Positions 34,269 to 44,400 of a DNA stretch of 64,000 bases are shown one piece after another (position 1 is the first letter of the stretch; every line of letters begins with the position of its first letter). This DNA is from Robiginitalea biformata HTCC2501 (lineage in GTDB: Bacteria; Bacteroidota; Bacteroidia; Flavobacteriales; Flavobacteriaceae). Location: assembly GCF_000024125.1 (NCBI RefSeq), contig NC_013222.1, positions 620,001 through 684,000 on the forward strand, given 5' to 3'. The notes below the pieces were generated by a model. That model saw nothing but the letters and a program-made list of their open reading frames with translations. It searched no databases and was not told the origin of the DNA. The translations under genes and the position numbers were made by a program.

Positions 34269-35480
34269 CTATTCCCGCACCAGTTCCAGGACTTTCGCTA
34301 CCGGCAGCGCTTCGGCCCGGTGACCGTCCCGGCCATCCAGGGTTTCGGCCGCAAACAGGGAATTCCAGATGGCTTCCTCGGTGGCCTCGATGGCAGCCAA
34401 AAACAGGGGGGACATAAAATCATTGGAGACGGTGGGCACCTCAGCAACCATGCCCTCCGGGGTATGGGGGATGCGATTGGATTCCGCAGTGGAAACGGCT
34501 ATTACGTAATCCCCGCTCCCATTCGAGGCGATGCCCCCGGTCCGGGCCAGTCCCAGCATGCAACGTTTGGCGAGCCGCTTTAAGTTGCGGGCATCCAGGG
34601 GGGCGTCGGTAAACACCACCATCATGCAGGACCCGTCCGTGTCGTACCGGTAATTCCGGGGTACGCGATTAAGCGCCTTCGCCAGGTTCCTGCCGTTCAG
34701 GGTAAGCACCCCGCCAAAATTGGACTGTACAAGCACCCCCACCGTATACCCGTTGAACCGCTCGGGCAGCACCCGGGAGGAGGTGCCGATCCCGCCTTTG
34801 TAGCCAAAGGCCATCGTCCCTGTCCCGGCCCCCACATTGCCTTCGGCCACGGCCCCGCCCCGGGCGTTTTCAATGGCTTCCAACACGTGGGCTTCGGTAA
34901 TATGTCGGCCGCGTATATCGTTCAGGTAACCGTCGTTGGTCTCCCCCACCACGGCATTGACCGAACGTACTTCCTCATTGCCCGGGAGCCCTAGCGTATA
35001 AGATATAAGCGCGTCCATGGCCGAGGGCACGCTGAGCGTATTGGTGAGGATAATGGGCGTCTCGATATTCCCGAGCTCTTCCACCTGGGAATACCCCGCC
35101 AGCTTGCCAAAGCCGTTGCCGATGTGGATGGCCGCCGGCACCTTCTCCTGGAAGATGTTCCCCCCGTGCGGGAGGATGGCGGTAACCCCTGACCGGATGG
35201 TGGTGTGTCCACTTGGGGAGCCTGCGGGCCCGCCTGTGGTTTCTGCATTCCCTCCCGAGGTATCCACATCCTCGATAAGCGTCGTATGGCCTACGCTCAC
35301 CCCGGGCACATCGGTGATGGCATTGTGAGTTCCCGGGCGCAATACGCCCAATTCAATCCCGTGGTCGCGGAGGCGATTTTGGCTATGGAGGGGTGAAGAC
35401 ATCTGGAGAAAAAGCATCCCTGCAAGTGCCAGGAAAAGGTTCAGCGGACGCGGGGTCCGGAATAAAAATAAGCATCTCAT
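34269..35480 (-). CDS. P1-family peptidase (DmpA-like, self-processing)
   Basis: 403 residues with an export signal (ending LHSQ). The DmpA/BapA fold is shown by AITDVPGVSVGHTT, GGNIFQEKVPAAIHIGNGFG, GNVGAGTGTMAFGYKGGIGTSS and the processing site TDGSCMMVVFTDAPL, where cleavage between G283 and S284 would free the nucleophile Ser at the start of the beta chain. These Ntn-like enzymes cut N-terminal residues or beta-peptides, in the periplasm here. GC-rich core gene, convergent with the S8 peptidase before it (87 bases apart). Confidence 0.9.
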   Translation of the reverse strand: MRCLFLFRTPRPLNLFLALAGMLFLQMSSPLHSQNRLRDHGIELGVLRPGTHNAITDVPGVSVGHTTLIEDVDTSGGNAETTGGPAGSPSGHTTIRSGVTAILPHGGNIFQEKVPAAIHIGNGFGKLAGYSQVEELGNIETPIILTNTLSVPSAMDALISYTLGLPGNEEVRSVNAVVGETNDGYLNDIRGRHITEAHVLEAIENARGGAVAEGNVGAGTGTMAFGYKGGIGTSSRVLPERFNGYTVGVLVQSNFGGVLTLNGRNLAKALNRVPRNYRYDTDGSCMMVVFTDAPLDARNLKRLAKRCMLGLARTGGIASNGSGDYVIAVSTAESNRIPHTPEGMVAEVPTVSNDFMSPLFLAAIEATEEAIWNSLFAAETLDGRDGHRAEALPVAKVLELVRE

Positions 35481-35533
35481 GGGCAGCTGGATTGGCTGCC
35501 CTAAGATAGGAAATTGCCGCAGGGTGTAGGCGG

Positions 35534-35806
35534 TTACTCGGCGGTAACCGGGTCGATCATCGTTTTGACTTCCCGCACGGCGTTAGCCGGGAACCCCCCT
35601 TGTTTTGCGTGCTCCCGAATCATCTCCTCGTTGGGGGCCACGTAGACGCAGAAAACCTTGTCTCCGGTTACGTAGCTGTGTACCCATTGGATGCTCGGGC
35701 CCATCTCCTGCAGTACCCCGCAGGACGTCTGGGAAATTCCCTGAAGTTGTTCCTCGGTCAGGCTCCCGGCTCCCGGGAGGTCCCGTTCAATAATGTACTT
35801 TGGCAT
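35534..35806 (-). CDS. DUF4242 small protein
   Basis: 90 residues: PKYIIERDLPGAGSLTEEQLQGIS, IQWVHSYVTGDKVFCVYVAP, EEMIREHAKQGGFPANAVREV. This matches DUF4242 (SCO4226-like), a ferredoxin-like fold; some members bind nickel, through residues in the HSYV/YVAP and EHA regions. Cytoplasmic, no signal. It lies between two minus-strand genes with no overlap and is probably independent. Confidence 0.8.
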   Translation of the reverse strand: MPKYIIERDLPGAGSLTEEQLQGISQTSCGVLQEMGPSIQWVHSYVTGDKVFCVYVAPNEEMIREHAKQGGFPANAVREVKTMIDPVTAE

Positions 35807-35958
35807 GGCTGCAATTTGAATTTTTATGGTGCTCCGCCTCCGGGCCTGCCGGCAAATACATGCATCGGATGGCCCGGTTTAGCGAAGCGATTGAATATAC
35901 AAAAAATATGCACGCGGTATACGGCCTTCCAGCTGTTAAATTGCTTTTTGCCAGGTAG

Positions 35959-36006
35959 TTGCAGGGGGTGGGGTTAGGTTGGATGTGGCGGGAGGGTGGG
36001 GGCCCA
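35959..36006 (+). repeat. 48-bp direct repeat, copy 1
   Basis: A GC-rich intergenic element (TTGCAGGGGGTGGGGTTAGG at its start) identical at 46 of 48 bases to 37508-37555, 1,549 bases away and in the same orientation. The two copies lie just outside the haloperoxidase-like gene. Confidence 0.85.
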
Positions 36007-36020
36007 TTTCCAGATTCGAT

Positions 36021-37346
36021 TTAACGCGGCAACGGCCTCAAAAAATTGTCATTTGCATAATCCCCGATAGCATTGCCCAGCCGGTGGCCTTCCTCCGAAT
36101 CGTACCGGAAGTGGATGCCCAGGTACACCCTGGACATGGCCGCTTCCAAACCCGCCTCGGTAAAGGAAGAAAAGGATCGCACGGGCGGGTCCATGGTCAT
36201 TTTCCCGGAAAATGGCCCGGCGCTGTCCACCTGTACGGTGCGCATGGTAAAGGCGTAGTCGTCTCCGGTTCCCAGGGTTTCGGAAAGGACGCGCATGGCT
36301 GCGGAACTCGCAGAGCCATGGGCCGAAGGGTAGGATGGGAAGGCATAGGTATGCCGGTGCAGGTTGTTCCACTCCTCGTCGGGTTCCGTATCCGGGTTTT
36401 CATCGTTGGCGGCCCATCGGATCGCCGTATAGGGGCGCCAGTGGTTGTAGTGGAACTTGTTGTCGAATACGTTCACATAGGCATCGTAGACGGTCATGTT
36501 CAGCAGGGCCATGCTGCGGACCGTTTCCCACAGGTTCAGGCCTTCCGCAGCGACCAACTGCCTGGCCAGCCGGTTATGCGAATTTTCCACAAAATCCTTC
36601 CACCACATAGCCAGATGCGCCTGGTCTTTCGTACGGGTATCGCTGGATTCACTTCCCACGGATTTTACCTCGTTAAAGGCAGCCGTGTAGGCATCCGAAG
36701 CGATATCCGGAGGCGGAGGCGACCGGAACTGGTCCGGGGACTCCAACAGGAAGGGTTCGGCCCGGGCCCAGCCGGCCCCGAAAACAAATCCCTCCGGGGT
36801 GCCGCTATGCTCGTTAAACTCCGCGTAAACGCCCGGGGCCATGGGGTGCCAGGTATATTCGGCCTCCCCGTTCCACTGGTCCGCCTGCCGCATCTCCAGC
36901 AGGGCTTTGGCGGCTTCCTTTCCCATTTGGATGCCGGCCTCCCGGGCAGCACCCTCCGGGATCGTATCCAGCACCTCCCCCAGCCAGCCCCGGATCTGTT
37001 CCTGCTGGTCCGGAAAACTGGCTGCCGTCACCTCATACAGCGCCTGGGCTACGGCCGCAGATGGGTTGGCATCCGGGAGCGACCCGGAAAAATGGTACGT
37101 TTCATATACGGGGTGGATGGCATTGAGCGCATTGTGTGCCGCCGTAAAAGCAATGGCTTCGGTGCGTACGCCGTTAAGCGTCAAGAGCCCGTCTTTTTCC
37201 ACGGCCAGTTCCATAATCCGGTCATTCCATTGAATGGCCATCTCGGGCGAATAATCTTCGGGTTGCACCTCCTTATCCGCGCATCCAAAAAGGAGGGCCA
37301 GGACGAAGATGCAGAAAGGAATGGGGTGACGTCTGGATGGTTTCAT
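36021..37346 (-). CDS. Vanadium-dependent haloperoxidase-like lipoprotein
   Basis: 441 residues from ATG 37346 (a longer upstream frame is discarded because this start gives a lipoprotein signal ending LLFGC, Cys 22). The PAP2/vanadium haloperoxidase motifs are in the C-terminal half: NHWRPYTAIR (W303-R304-P305), FPSYPSAHGSAS (S341, H343) and SRVYLGIHFRYD (R406, H412). Such enzymes use vanadate to oxidise halide or act as acid phosphatases; which applies here cannot be read from sequence. It is flanked at both ends by the 48-bp direct repeats at 35959 and 37508. Confidence 0.85.
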   Translation of the reverse strand: MKPSRRHPIPFCIFVLALLFGCADKEVQPEDYSPEMAIQWNDRIMELAVEKDGLLTLNGVRTEAIAFTAAHNALNAIHPVYETYHFSGSLPDANPSAAVAQALYEVTAASFPDQQEQIRGWLGEVLDTIPEGAAREAGIQMGKEAAKALLEMRQADQWNGEAEYTWHPMAPGVYAEFNEHSGTPEGFVFGAGWARAEPFLLESPDQFRSPPPPDIASDAYTAAFNEVKSVGSESSDTRTKDQAHLAMWWKDFVENSHNRLARQLVAAEGLNLWETVRSMALLNMTVYDAYVNVFDNKFHYNHWRPYTAIRWAANDENPDTEPDEEWNNLHRHTYAFPSYPSAHGSASSAAMRVLSETLGTGDDYAFTMRTVQVDSAGPFSGKMTMDPPVRSFSSFTEAGLEAAMSRVYLGIHFRYDSEEGHRLGNAIGDYANDNFLRPLPR

Positions 37347-37507
37347 CTTACACAGGTTTTTTGTCCAAACCGGATTTACCTTGCCGGGGGAAATTCGGGG
37401 AACGGGCCTGTGGCCGGAAATGCGGGGTTCCGGGATGAGAATTCCTTCTAAAGATAATAAAATCAGGTGATTAACCGGGTGTTTGGAATGTGGATATTGA
37501 TAGGAAC

Positions 37508-37555
37508 TTGCAGGGGGTGGGGTTAGGTTGGAAGTGGCGGGCGGGTGGGGGCCCA
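37508..37555 (+). repeat. 48-bp direct repeat, copy 2
   Basis: Partner of 35959-36006, two mismatches. It sits between the start of the haloperoxidase-like gene and the end of the EcsC-like gene. Confidence 0.85.
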
Positions 37556-37566
37556 GTAAACAGCGT

Positions 37567-38391
37567 TTATTGCTTCGCCACGTCCCCAATGGCATGATAC
37601 GCCGCCTCAACCGCCTCCAACCCGTACTTTCGCTCCAGGCGGCGGACGGCAAAATGGGCCTCGGCCATGTTCTGGAAGTGGGTCATAAACGCCGTGTTGA
37701 TGGCAGCCCCGCCCACAGCCCCGATTACCGGGACGGCCTGGGCGGCAAATTTCTCAGTCACCTGCACGCTGAAACGGCCGGCCACCTGCCCGATGGCCTT
37801 GGCCAGCGGGTTGGCCACCCCCCGCAAGGCAGACCGGATGGACATGCGCAGGGCATAGTACCCCGTATCCAGGCTGTCGTCGTGCTTGGATTTCCCGCCC
37901 AGGGCAAACACCTGCAGGCAGGCCAGCTGGGTGTCAAGTTCCCGCAGGTCCTCCCCCTCGCTGCGGGCGATGTCCATGATGGAACGCATCATCAGCTTGG
38001 TGGTCAGGGCCATATCGGCCGCAAAGGCCACAAAGCCGAAGGCCCCGCCAATGGCGCCTGAGAGGGAGGCCATGGCCTGGTAGGCCGTGTTGAGAGAAGC
38101 CGGCTTGGCCTTATCCGGGTCCATGGTTTTCAGGTTGGACTGCACTACCCGCTGCAGCACGGTATAACTGATCTGTTGCAACTGCTTTTGCTGGCCCTCA
38201 GACAAACGGGACACCTGCTTGTCGATCTTGTTCCCGAGCTGGTTGAGCCCCTCCATGGCCCAGCCAATATTTTCCATCCGCCGTTTGGCAGATTCCAGCA
38301 CGCGCAGGTCCTCCGCCTCCAATTGCGTGGCGGGCACGACGGCCAGCGCCCGGGTGCTTTTCTTTTCTTTCTTGCTCTTTTTCTCAGCCAT
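37567..38391 (-). CDS. EcsC-family protein
   Basis: 274 residues. The basic N-terminus KKSKKEKKSTRALAV leads into an EcsC-like helical domain with hydrophobic Ala/Gly-rich stretches: SLSGAIGGAFGFVAFAADMALTTKLMMRSI, RELDTQLACLQVFALGG, and AVPVIGAVGGAAINTAFMTHF, then ARRLERKYG-like end (AHFAVRRLERKYGLEAV). EcsC was named from a Bacillus operon linked to secretion and competence; the function is not known. No signal peptide; it may associate with the inner membrane. It stands alone on the minus strand. Confidence 0.85.
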   Translation of the reverse strand: MAEKKSKKEKKSTRALAVVPATQLEAEDLRVLESAKRRMENIGWAMEGLNQLGNKIDKQVSRLSEGQQKQLQQISYTVLQRVVQSNLKTMDPDKAKPASLNTAYQAMASLSGAIGGAFGFVAFAADMALTTKLMMRSIMDIARSEGEDLRELDTQLACLQVFALGGKSKHDDSLDTGYYALRMSIRSALRGVANPLAKAIGQVAGRFSVQVTEKFAAQAVPVIGAVGGAAINTAFMTHFQNMAEAHFAVRRLERKYGLEAVEAAYHAIGDVAKQ

Positions 38392-38486
38392 TAACCATGA
38401 TATTGTTGGGGATGCGTCCCGGCAAATTTCGACTCAAAATGTACAACAACCGTGCCCATTCACCCCCGCCGGGAAGTGCACGAGTC

Positions 38487-38508
38487 CCGGACCCGGGCCC
38501 GGGTCCGG
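38487..38508. repeat. 22-bp perfect palindrome
   Basis: The bases from CCGGACCCGGG to CCCGGGTCCGG are a perfect inverted repeat with no spacer, in the 165-base gap between the EcsC gene start and the end of the serine hydrolase gene. It could form a hairpin or bind a dimeric protein. There is no T-run next to it, so it is not a typical terminator. Confidence 0.7.
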
Positions 38509-38556
38509 ATACGAAGCGATCAGGAACCAGGGCACAACATGTCTGTTTAATTGTGT

Positions 38557-40161
38557 TTAATCCTCATTTTCGCCTTCAAAACTCACGTCCAGTTGCTGCA
38601 CCTTCGGGTCGGCCTCCGGGGTAAGGGTAAAGAATACAACCACCTCCCCGTTTGCGGCCTGCATGCGGAACCGTCCGCGGAGCTGGTTTTCCGGCTCTAA
38701 TTCGCCCACGGACGAAATGTCCCCGGCTTCCTCCAGGACTTCCGCGATTTCAGACCGGCGGTGTTCCCTGCTCTGGTCCATAAAGAAGTTTTCGGCCATG
38801 ATGCGGGCTTCCACCTGCGGATCGCCGCTGCGGACCCACTGGGCTACTTCCTCCTTGCGGGTTTTAAGGATATCCGACACCGGCAGGGCGCGCGGCTTTA
38901 CCTGGAGCGAATCGAAGATTTTGCGGTAGACGGGCCCGAGGGAGTACGGGGAGGTGTAGGTGCGGTTGCCGAAGGCCATGACCCCGATCCCGTAGTCCGG
39001 AAAAAACACATAGTTGCTGCCGTATCCGGGCAGGGCGCCCCCGTGGGAGACCTGTCGGAGGCCGTTGCAAAATGTAGCGCTTCCCAGGCCAAGTGCGTAG
39101 CCGGACATCACGGCGCAGTCTTCCCCATTCCAGTCTTTGGCCTCCGCGTACAAACGGGAGAAACGCGGTTGCTGCATGTCCCGCAAAGAACTTCGCTTCA
39201 CCGGTCCCTCATCCGGGGCGCTCCGGGGCGGCCAGGCAGACAGGTGGAAGCTCACATACTTGCTGAAGTCCTCAATGGTGGTGATGAGCCCACCCATGGC
39301 GCCATACGACCCGTCGTGTAAAATGGGCTCCGGCTTCCATTGTTCGTCTTCCCACCGATAGCCATGGGCCAGGATGTCGGCCGGCACGCTGTCGTATTCC
39401 CAATAGGTCCGGGTCATGCCCAGGGGCAGCAGGATTTCTTCCCGGATGTACTCCTGGTAGGGCTGCCCGGAAACCTCCGAGATGATCTTGCCCAGCAAGG
39501 CATACCCCGTATTGCTGTACTCAAATGCAAAGGAGGCCGGGTTGCTGAAGGAGACCCCGCCGGCCATCAGGTCGGTGAGCATCTGGTCCGTTTCGTCCAG
39601 TTGCCGGTCGCCCCAGGGGTTGTCTTCCGGGAAGCCGGCAGTCATCGTCAGCAGGTTTTCGATGGTAATGGCGGGGGCATCGCTGGTGAGGTATTCAAGA
39701 CCGGCCATCTCCGGGATGTATTTTTCGGCCGGGTCTGCCAGGGCCAGGCGGCCTTCATCCCGCAATTTCACGATGGCCATGGCCGTAAAGCTCTTGGTCA
39801 TGGAAGCAATCCGGAAGGCGGAAGAGGTGGTGGCCGGTCGCTCGGATTCGATGTCGAGCACGCCCGTGGCGCCGGACACGACCAGTTCGTCGTCCACAAC
39901 GACGCCGTAGGCAATGCCGGGGATGTGACGCTCTGCAGCGTGCTCCTCGATGAGTCGTTGCATGTCGGGGGCGAGGCTCCGGATCCTTTCGGCCCGGTTG
40001 TCCTCCTCAAAGCGGGCGGGCTGGTAGGTGTCCGATACCGGGCGGTCCGGGGCGGACGCGTTTGAAGCCGAATGGGCCTCCGGTTCGGTTTTACAGGCTG
40101 TCAGGCCCAGCATCAAGCCTGCGAACAGGAGGAGCGGCCATTTAAGTTGCGTGTTCATCAT
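38557..40161 (-). CDS. Class C beta-lactamase-like serine hydrolase lipoprotein
   Basis: 534 residues from the ATG at 40161 (a second ATG follows at once). Lipobox GLTAC gives lipid Cys 23. The beta-lactamase/transpeptidase-like domain has SMTK (S120, K123), YSN (Y215, N217) and VSHGGALPG as the third box. A C-terminal ~150-residue extension ending with a beta-rich tail (GRFRMQAANGEVVVFFTL) follows, as in many DUF3471-type serine hydrolases. Function: D-amino acid or beta-lactam-type hydrolysis in the periplasm; substrate unknown. It is 25 bases downstream of the small membrane protein gene on the same strand. Confidence 0.87.
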   Translation of the reverse strand: MMNTQLKWPLLLFAGLMLGLTACKTEPEAHSASNASAPDRPVSDTYQPARFEEDNRAERIRSLAPDMQRLIEEHAAERHIPGIAYGVVVDDELVVSGATGVLDIESERPATTSSAFRIASMTKSFTAMAIVKLRDEGRLALADPAEKYIPEMAGLEYLTSDAPAITIENLLTMTAGFPEDNPWGDRQLDETDQMLTDLMAGGVSFSNPASFAFEYSNTGYALLGKIISEVSGQPYQEYIREEILLPLGMTRTYWEYDSVPADILAHGYRWEDEQWKPEPILHDGSYGAMGGLITTIEDFSKYVSFHLSAWPPRSAPDEGPVKRSSLRDMQQPRFSRLYAEAKDWNGEDCAVMSGYALGLGSATFCNGLRQVSHGGALPGYGSNYVFFPDYGIGVMAFGNRTYTSPYSLGPVYRKIFDSLQVKPRALPVSDILKTRKEEVAQWVRSGDPQVEARIMAENFFMDQSREHRRSEIAEVLEEAGDISSVGELEPENQLRGRFRMQAANGEVVVFFTLTPEADPKVQQLDVSFEGENED

Positions 40162-40186
40162 TCGGTATTTTCCCGGAATGTAAGGA

Positions 40187-40537
40187 TTATTGGGGAGCAC
40201 GGCGGATAAACAACCGGATAAACACCAGGATCAATATCCCGAACCACCCGAGCGGGTAGGGCAGCACGAGCATCCCCCAGCCGTCGGCCAGGGCGGCCTC
40301 CGCATCCAGGCCGCTGATGGCAAAACGGGTCCAGAGCGAGATCACCCCCAGGACAATCATTAGAAAGCACACGCGGTACCACCGGGCATGCGGGTCGCCG
40401 TAGCGGCGGGTGGTCACCATCAGAATCCCGCTGCCGGCCACCACCAGGGGCGCGCCCCAGAGCGGGAAGAGCACCCCGATCATCGACAGGAACAGGCCCA
40501 CATAAAAGGCGGTTTGGAGGTTGCGGTTTTCTTGCAT
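40187..40537 (-). CDS. Small membrane protein, unknown
   Basis: 116 residues from ATG 40537 (MQENRNLQTAF); four hydrophobic segments are visible (FYVGLFLSMIGVLFPLW, PLVVAGSGILMV, VCFLMIVLGVISLW, GWFGILILVFIRLF). No domain is recognised. It ends with IRRAPQ and precedes the serine hydrolase gene by 25 bases, suggesting co-transcription. An in-frame upstream ATG (40582) adds only a basic stretch. Confidence 0.6.
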   Translation of the reverse strand: MQENRNLQTAFYVGLFLSMIGVLFPLWGAPLVVAGSGILMVTTRRYGDPHARWYRVCFLMIVLGVISLWTRFAISGLDAEAALADGWGMLVLPYPLGWFGILILVFIRLFIRRAPQ

Positions 40538-40705
40538 GGTTCGGGCGCTTTTTCCACTCCGGCCGGAGCGGGCAGTAAACACCCGGAAAGGTACGAATTC
40601 AATCCCGGTTCACCCGGTAGGTGATGCCGCAATCTGGTGATCTGGGAGGTGGGGATGTCGCGGGTTACCCGGCCTGTCGATTCCCGAAAATAATTGGCCG
40701 ACGAA

Positions 40706-40731
40706 TTGCTTTTCGCACTACATTTACTTTG
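40706..40731 (+). promoter_or_regulatory. Possible promoter of the outer-membrane barrel gene
   Basis: TTG at 40706-40708 and TACTTTG at 40725-40731, 16 bases apart, resemble the Bacteroidota -33/-7 pair; the ATG follows 30 bases later. The -7 box is one base short of TAnnTTTG, so this is tentative. Confidence 0.35.
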
Positions 40732-40761
40732 TTTAATAGAAACCTAATCCTTTGATACCGA

Positions 40762-41307
40762 ATGAAAAAACTCTTGATTTTTTGCCTGGTTTTAGGGGCC
40801 TTCCAGCTGCAGGCCCAGGACCGCGACATCACCTTTGGCGTGAAGGCCGGGGCGAACTTTTCCAACCTGAAGCTCGACTTTGACGGCGACGGGATTTCCC
40901 CGGACGGTGCCACGAGCATTTTTGTCGGCGGCTACGTGGATATCGGCATTGCTGAAAAGCTGAACTTTCAACCCGAATTGCAATATTCCATTGAAGGGGC
41001 GAAAGATGCCAGCGTGAGCTTTATCAACCTCCCGCTCATGCTGAAGTACTACGTCGTGGATGGATTTAACGTGCAGGCGGGCCCGCAAATCGGCTTCCTG
41101 GTGGATGCCGAAGACGGGGATACCGACGGCCTTAAATCCACCAACTTTGCGCTGAACTTTGGGGCGGCCTATGAGTTGCCGGCCGGTTTCTTTGTGGATG
41201 CCCGGTACAACCTGGGGCTGTCCAACATCGCCGAAGAGGAGCCCGGTTTTGAGGACATCTCCTTAAAAACCAAAGGCTTCCAACTCGGGGTCGGCTACCG
41301 GTTCTGA
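40762..41307 (+). CDS. Outer-membrane beta-barrel protein (porin family)
   Basis: 181 residues. Signal peptide (ending LQAQ), then an eight-strand-like barrel pattern: ITFGVKAGANFSNLKLDF, TSIFVGGYVDIGIAEKLNFQPELQYS, LPLMLKYYVVDGFNVQAGPQIGF, FALNFGAAYELPAGFFVDARYNLGL, and a C-terminal FQLGVGYRF, whose last aromatic is the usual barrel-insertion signal. It should sit in the outer membrane; no enzymatic role is visible. A strong terminator follows at 41348. Confidence 0.88.
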   Translation: MKKLLIFCLVLGAFQLQAQDRDITFGVKAGANFSNLKLDFDGDGISPDGATSIFVGGYVDIGIAEKLNFQPELQYSIEGAKDASVSFINLPLMLKYYVVDGFNVQAGPQIGFLVDAEDGDTDGLKSTNFALNFGAAYELPAGFFVDARYNLGLSNIAEEEPGFEDISLKTKGFQLGVGYRF

Positions 41308-41347
41308 GACTGAAAATTTCGGTTTTTCCGATACGGAATACCAGATG

Positions 41348-41373
41348 GAGGGGGCAGGGGCCCCCTCTTTTTT
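41348..41373 (+). terminator. Rho-independent terminator after the barrel gene
   Basis: An 8-bp GC stem (GAGGGGGC / GCCCCCTC) with a 4-base loop is followed by seven T. Confidence 0.85.
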
Positions 41374-41473
41374 ATGCCCGGCGGCAGGTGGCTGCCCCGG
41401 GCGGGAGCAACCGCCGAAAATAAAAATAATTAGTACCTTCAACAGCTGACTAATTCGAATACGAAAAACAACT

Positions 41474-44400
41474 ATGAGTAACCCACTTTTCAAAGCAGGG
41501 ATCCTCCTGCTTTTCCTTTGCCTGGCGCCCTGGCAAACCGATGCCCAACGGCGCAACCGATCGAATACCACAACCTTTCCCGAATCCTTGTATTCCTCCA
41601 TGGAATACCGGCTGGTAGGCCCCTTCCGGGGCGGCCGGTCCGCGGCGGTAACCGGCGTGCCGGGCAAGCCGAACCTGTTTTACTTCGGGGCCACCGGGGG
41701 CGGTGTCTGGCGCACCCAGGACGGGGGCCGCACCTGGGAAAATATCTCGGACGGCTACTTTGGCGGCAGTATCGGGGCGGTTGAAATTGCAGCGAGCGAC
41801 CCGAACGTCATCTACGTGGGCGGGGGCGAGAAAACCGTGAGGGGGAACGTCTCCAGCGGCTATGGCGTCTGGAAGTCCGTGGACGCCGGGAAGACCTGGC
41901 AGGAAGCCGGCCTGGCGAAAAGCCGGCACATCCCGCGCCTGAAAGTGCACCCGAAAAACCCGGACGTGGTCTTTGCGGCCGTGCTGGGGAATATCTACAA
42001 ACCTACCCAGGAACGGGGCGTATACAAGAGTACGGACGGGGGCGAGACCTGGCGCAAGGTCCTCTTTGCCAACGAGCAGGCCGGGGCCGTGGACCTCACC
42101 TTCGACCCCACCAACCCGCGCATCCTCTACGCGAGCACCTGGCGCGTGCAGCGCACCCCCTACTCCCTGAGCAGCGGGGGCGACGGCTCGGCCCTCTGGA
42201 AGTCTACGGACTCCGGGGAAACCTGGACAGAGATCTCCAAAAACGACGGCTTCCCGACGGATACCCTCGGGATCATCGGCGTAGCCGTATCGCCGGTGAA
42301 TTCCCAGCGCGTCTTTGCCATTGTGGAAAACAAAGATAAGGGCGGCCTCTACCGGAGCGAGGACGGAGGCGAGACCTGGAAACAGATCAACGACGACCGG
42401 AACCTGCGCCAGCGCGCCTGGTATTACACCCGCGTGTATGCGGATACCCAGGACGAGGACGTGGTCTACGTATTGAACGTGCGCTACCACAAGTCGTCGG
42501 ACGGGGGCAAGACGTTTGAAACCTTCAACGCGCCCCACGGCGACCACCACGACCTCTGGATTGCACCCGAGGACCCGCAGCGGATGATCATCGGGGACGA
42601 CGGCGGCGCCCAGGTTTCCTACGACGGGGGCACCACCTGGAGCACCTATTACAACCAGCCCACCGCCCAATTCTACCGGGTGACCACCGACAACGCCTTT
42701 CCCTACCGGATTTACGCGGCCCAGCAGGACAACTCCACCGTCCGCATCCGCCACCGCTCGGACGGCTTCGGCATTGGGGAGGAAGACTGGGAACCGACGG
42801 CCGGGGGCGAATCGGCCCACATTGCCGTAGACCCGGAAAACGACGACATTGTCTATGGGGGCAGCTACGGCGGCTTCCTGACCCGCGTGAACCACGACGC
42901 CCAAACCGTGCGCGCCATCAACGTCTGGCCGGACAACCCGATGGGGTACGGGGCCGAGGGGATGAAGTACCGCTTCCAGTGGAACTTCCCGATCATCTTT
43001 TCCCGCCACGACCCAAACAAGCTCTACACCTTTTCGAACCACGTGCACATGAGTACGAACGAGGGGCAGAGCTGGGAACTCCTGAGCCCGGACCTCACCC
43101 GGAACGATCCCGACAAGCTGGTCTCCAGCGGCGGGCCCATCACCCAGGACAACACCGGGGTAGAGTATTACTGCACCATTTTTGCCGCCAACGAGAGCCC
43201 GCTTAAGGAGGGCCTCCTCTGGGTGGGCAGCGACGACGGGCTCATCCACATCTCCCGGGACGGGGGGCAGAACTGGGAGAATGTCACCCCGCCGAATATG
43301 CCGGAATGGAGTATGGTCAACAGCATCGATCCCTCCTATTTTGACGAGGGTACGGCTTACGTGGCGGCCACCCGCTACAAGCTCGGGGATTTTAAGCCCT
43401 ACCTGTACAAGACCACCGATTACGGCCAGAGCTGGACGGAGATCACCAGCGGCATCGACCCGGAGCACTTTACCCGGGTGGTACGCGAAGACCCGAAGCG
43501 GAAAGGCCTGCTCTACGCAGGTACCGAGACGGGCATGTATATCTCTTTTGACGACGGGGCCTCCTGGAAACCCTTCCAGCTGAACCTCCCCGTGGTGCCG
43601 ATCACCGACCTGACCATCAAGGACAACAACCTGATTGTAGCCACCCAGGGCCGGAGCCTCTGGATCCTGGACGACCTCACCGTCCTCCACCAGCTGGACG
43701 ACGCCAAGCGGTCTGCCACCAGCATCCTCTACAAGCCCAAGGATGCCTATCGCACCAAGGGCGGGGCGCGCAGCACCCCATCGCTCACCGAGGGGCAGAA
43801 CCACCCGAATGGCGTGGTGACCCACTTCTATATGAAGAATTTCTCCGAGAAGGACAGCGTGGCCCTGACCTATACGACGATGGCCGGGGATACCCTGGCG
43901 AACTTCAGCACGTATGCGTCGGAGAACGACAAAAAGCTAAAGGTGGAAAAAGGCGGCAACACGCATGTTTGGGATACCGAGGGCAAGGGGGCCAAACGCC
44001 TGCCCGGCATGATCCTCTGGTGGGCGAACCTCAGCGGGCCCAAGGCGGTTCCCGGCAGTTACCAGGTACACCTGACGGCGAACGGGGAGACTCAAACCCA
44101 GCAATTCCGGATTGTGCCGGACCCGCGGGCCGAGGCAACCGTGGCCGACATGCAGAAGCAGCACGACTTTATCACGGCTGTGAACGAGACCGTAGACCGG
44201 GCCCACCAGTCTATTGAGAAGATTCGGAAGGTGAACGACCAGCTGGACGCCTTTATGAAGCAGTATAAGGGCAATGAAGCGACGGAAGAGTTGGTGGAAA
44301 AGGCGAAGGAGATGAAGGAAGGCTTCGGCGAGATCGAAAAAGCGCTCTACCAGACCCAGAACCGCAGCGGGCAGGATCCGCTGAACTTCCCGATCCGCCT

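Noticed and set aside
41450..43825. A 791-residue minus-strand frame opposite BNR protein 1
   Set aside because: GC-rich shadow of the plus-strand gene; no recognisable domain, and the plus-strand protein has clear Asp boxes.
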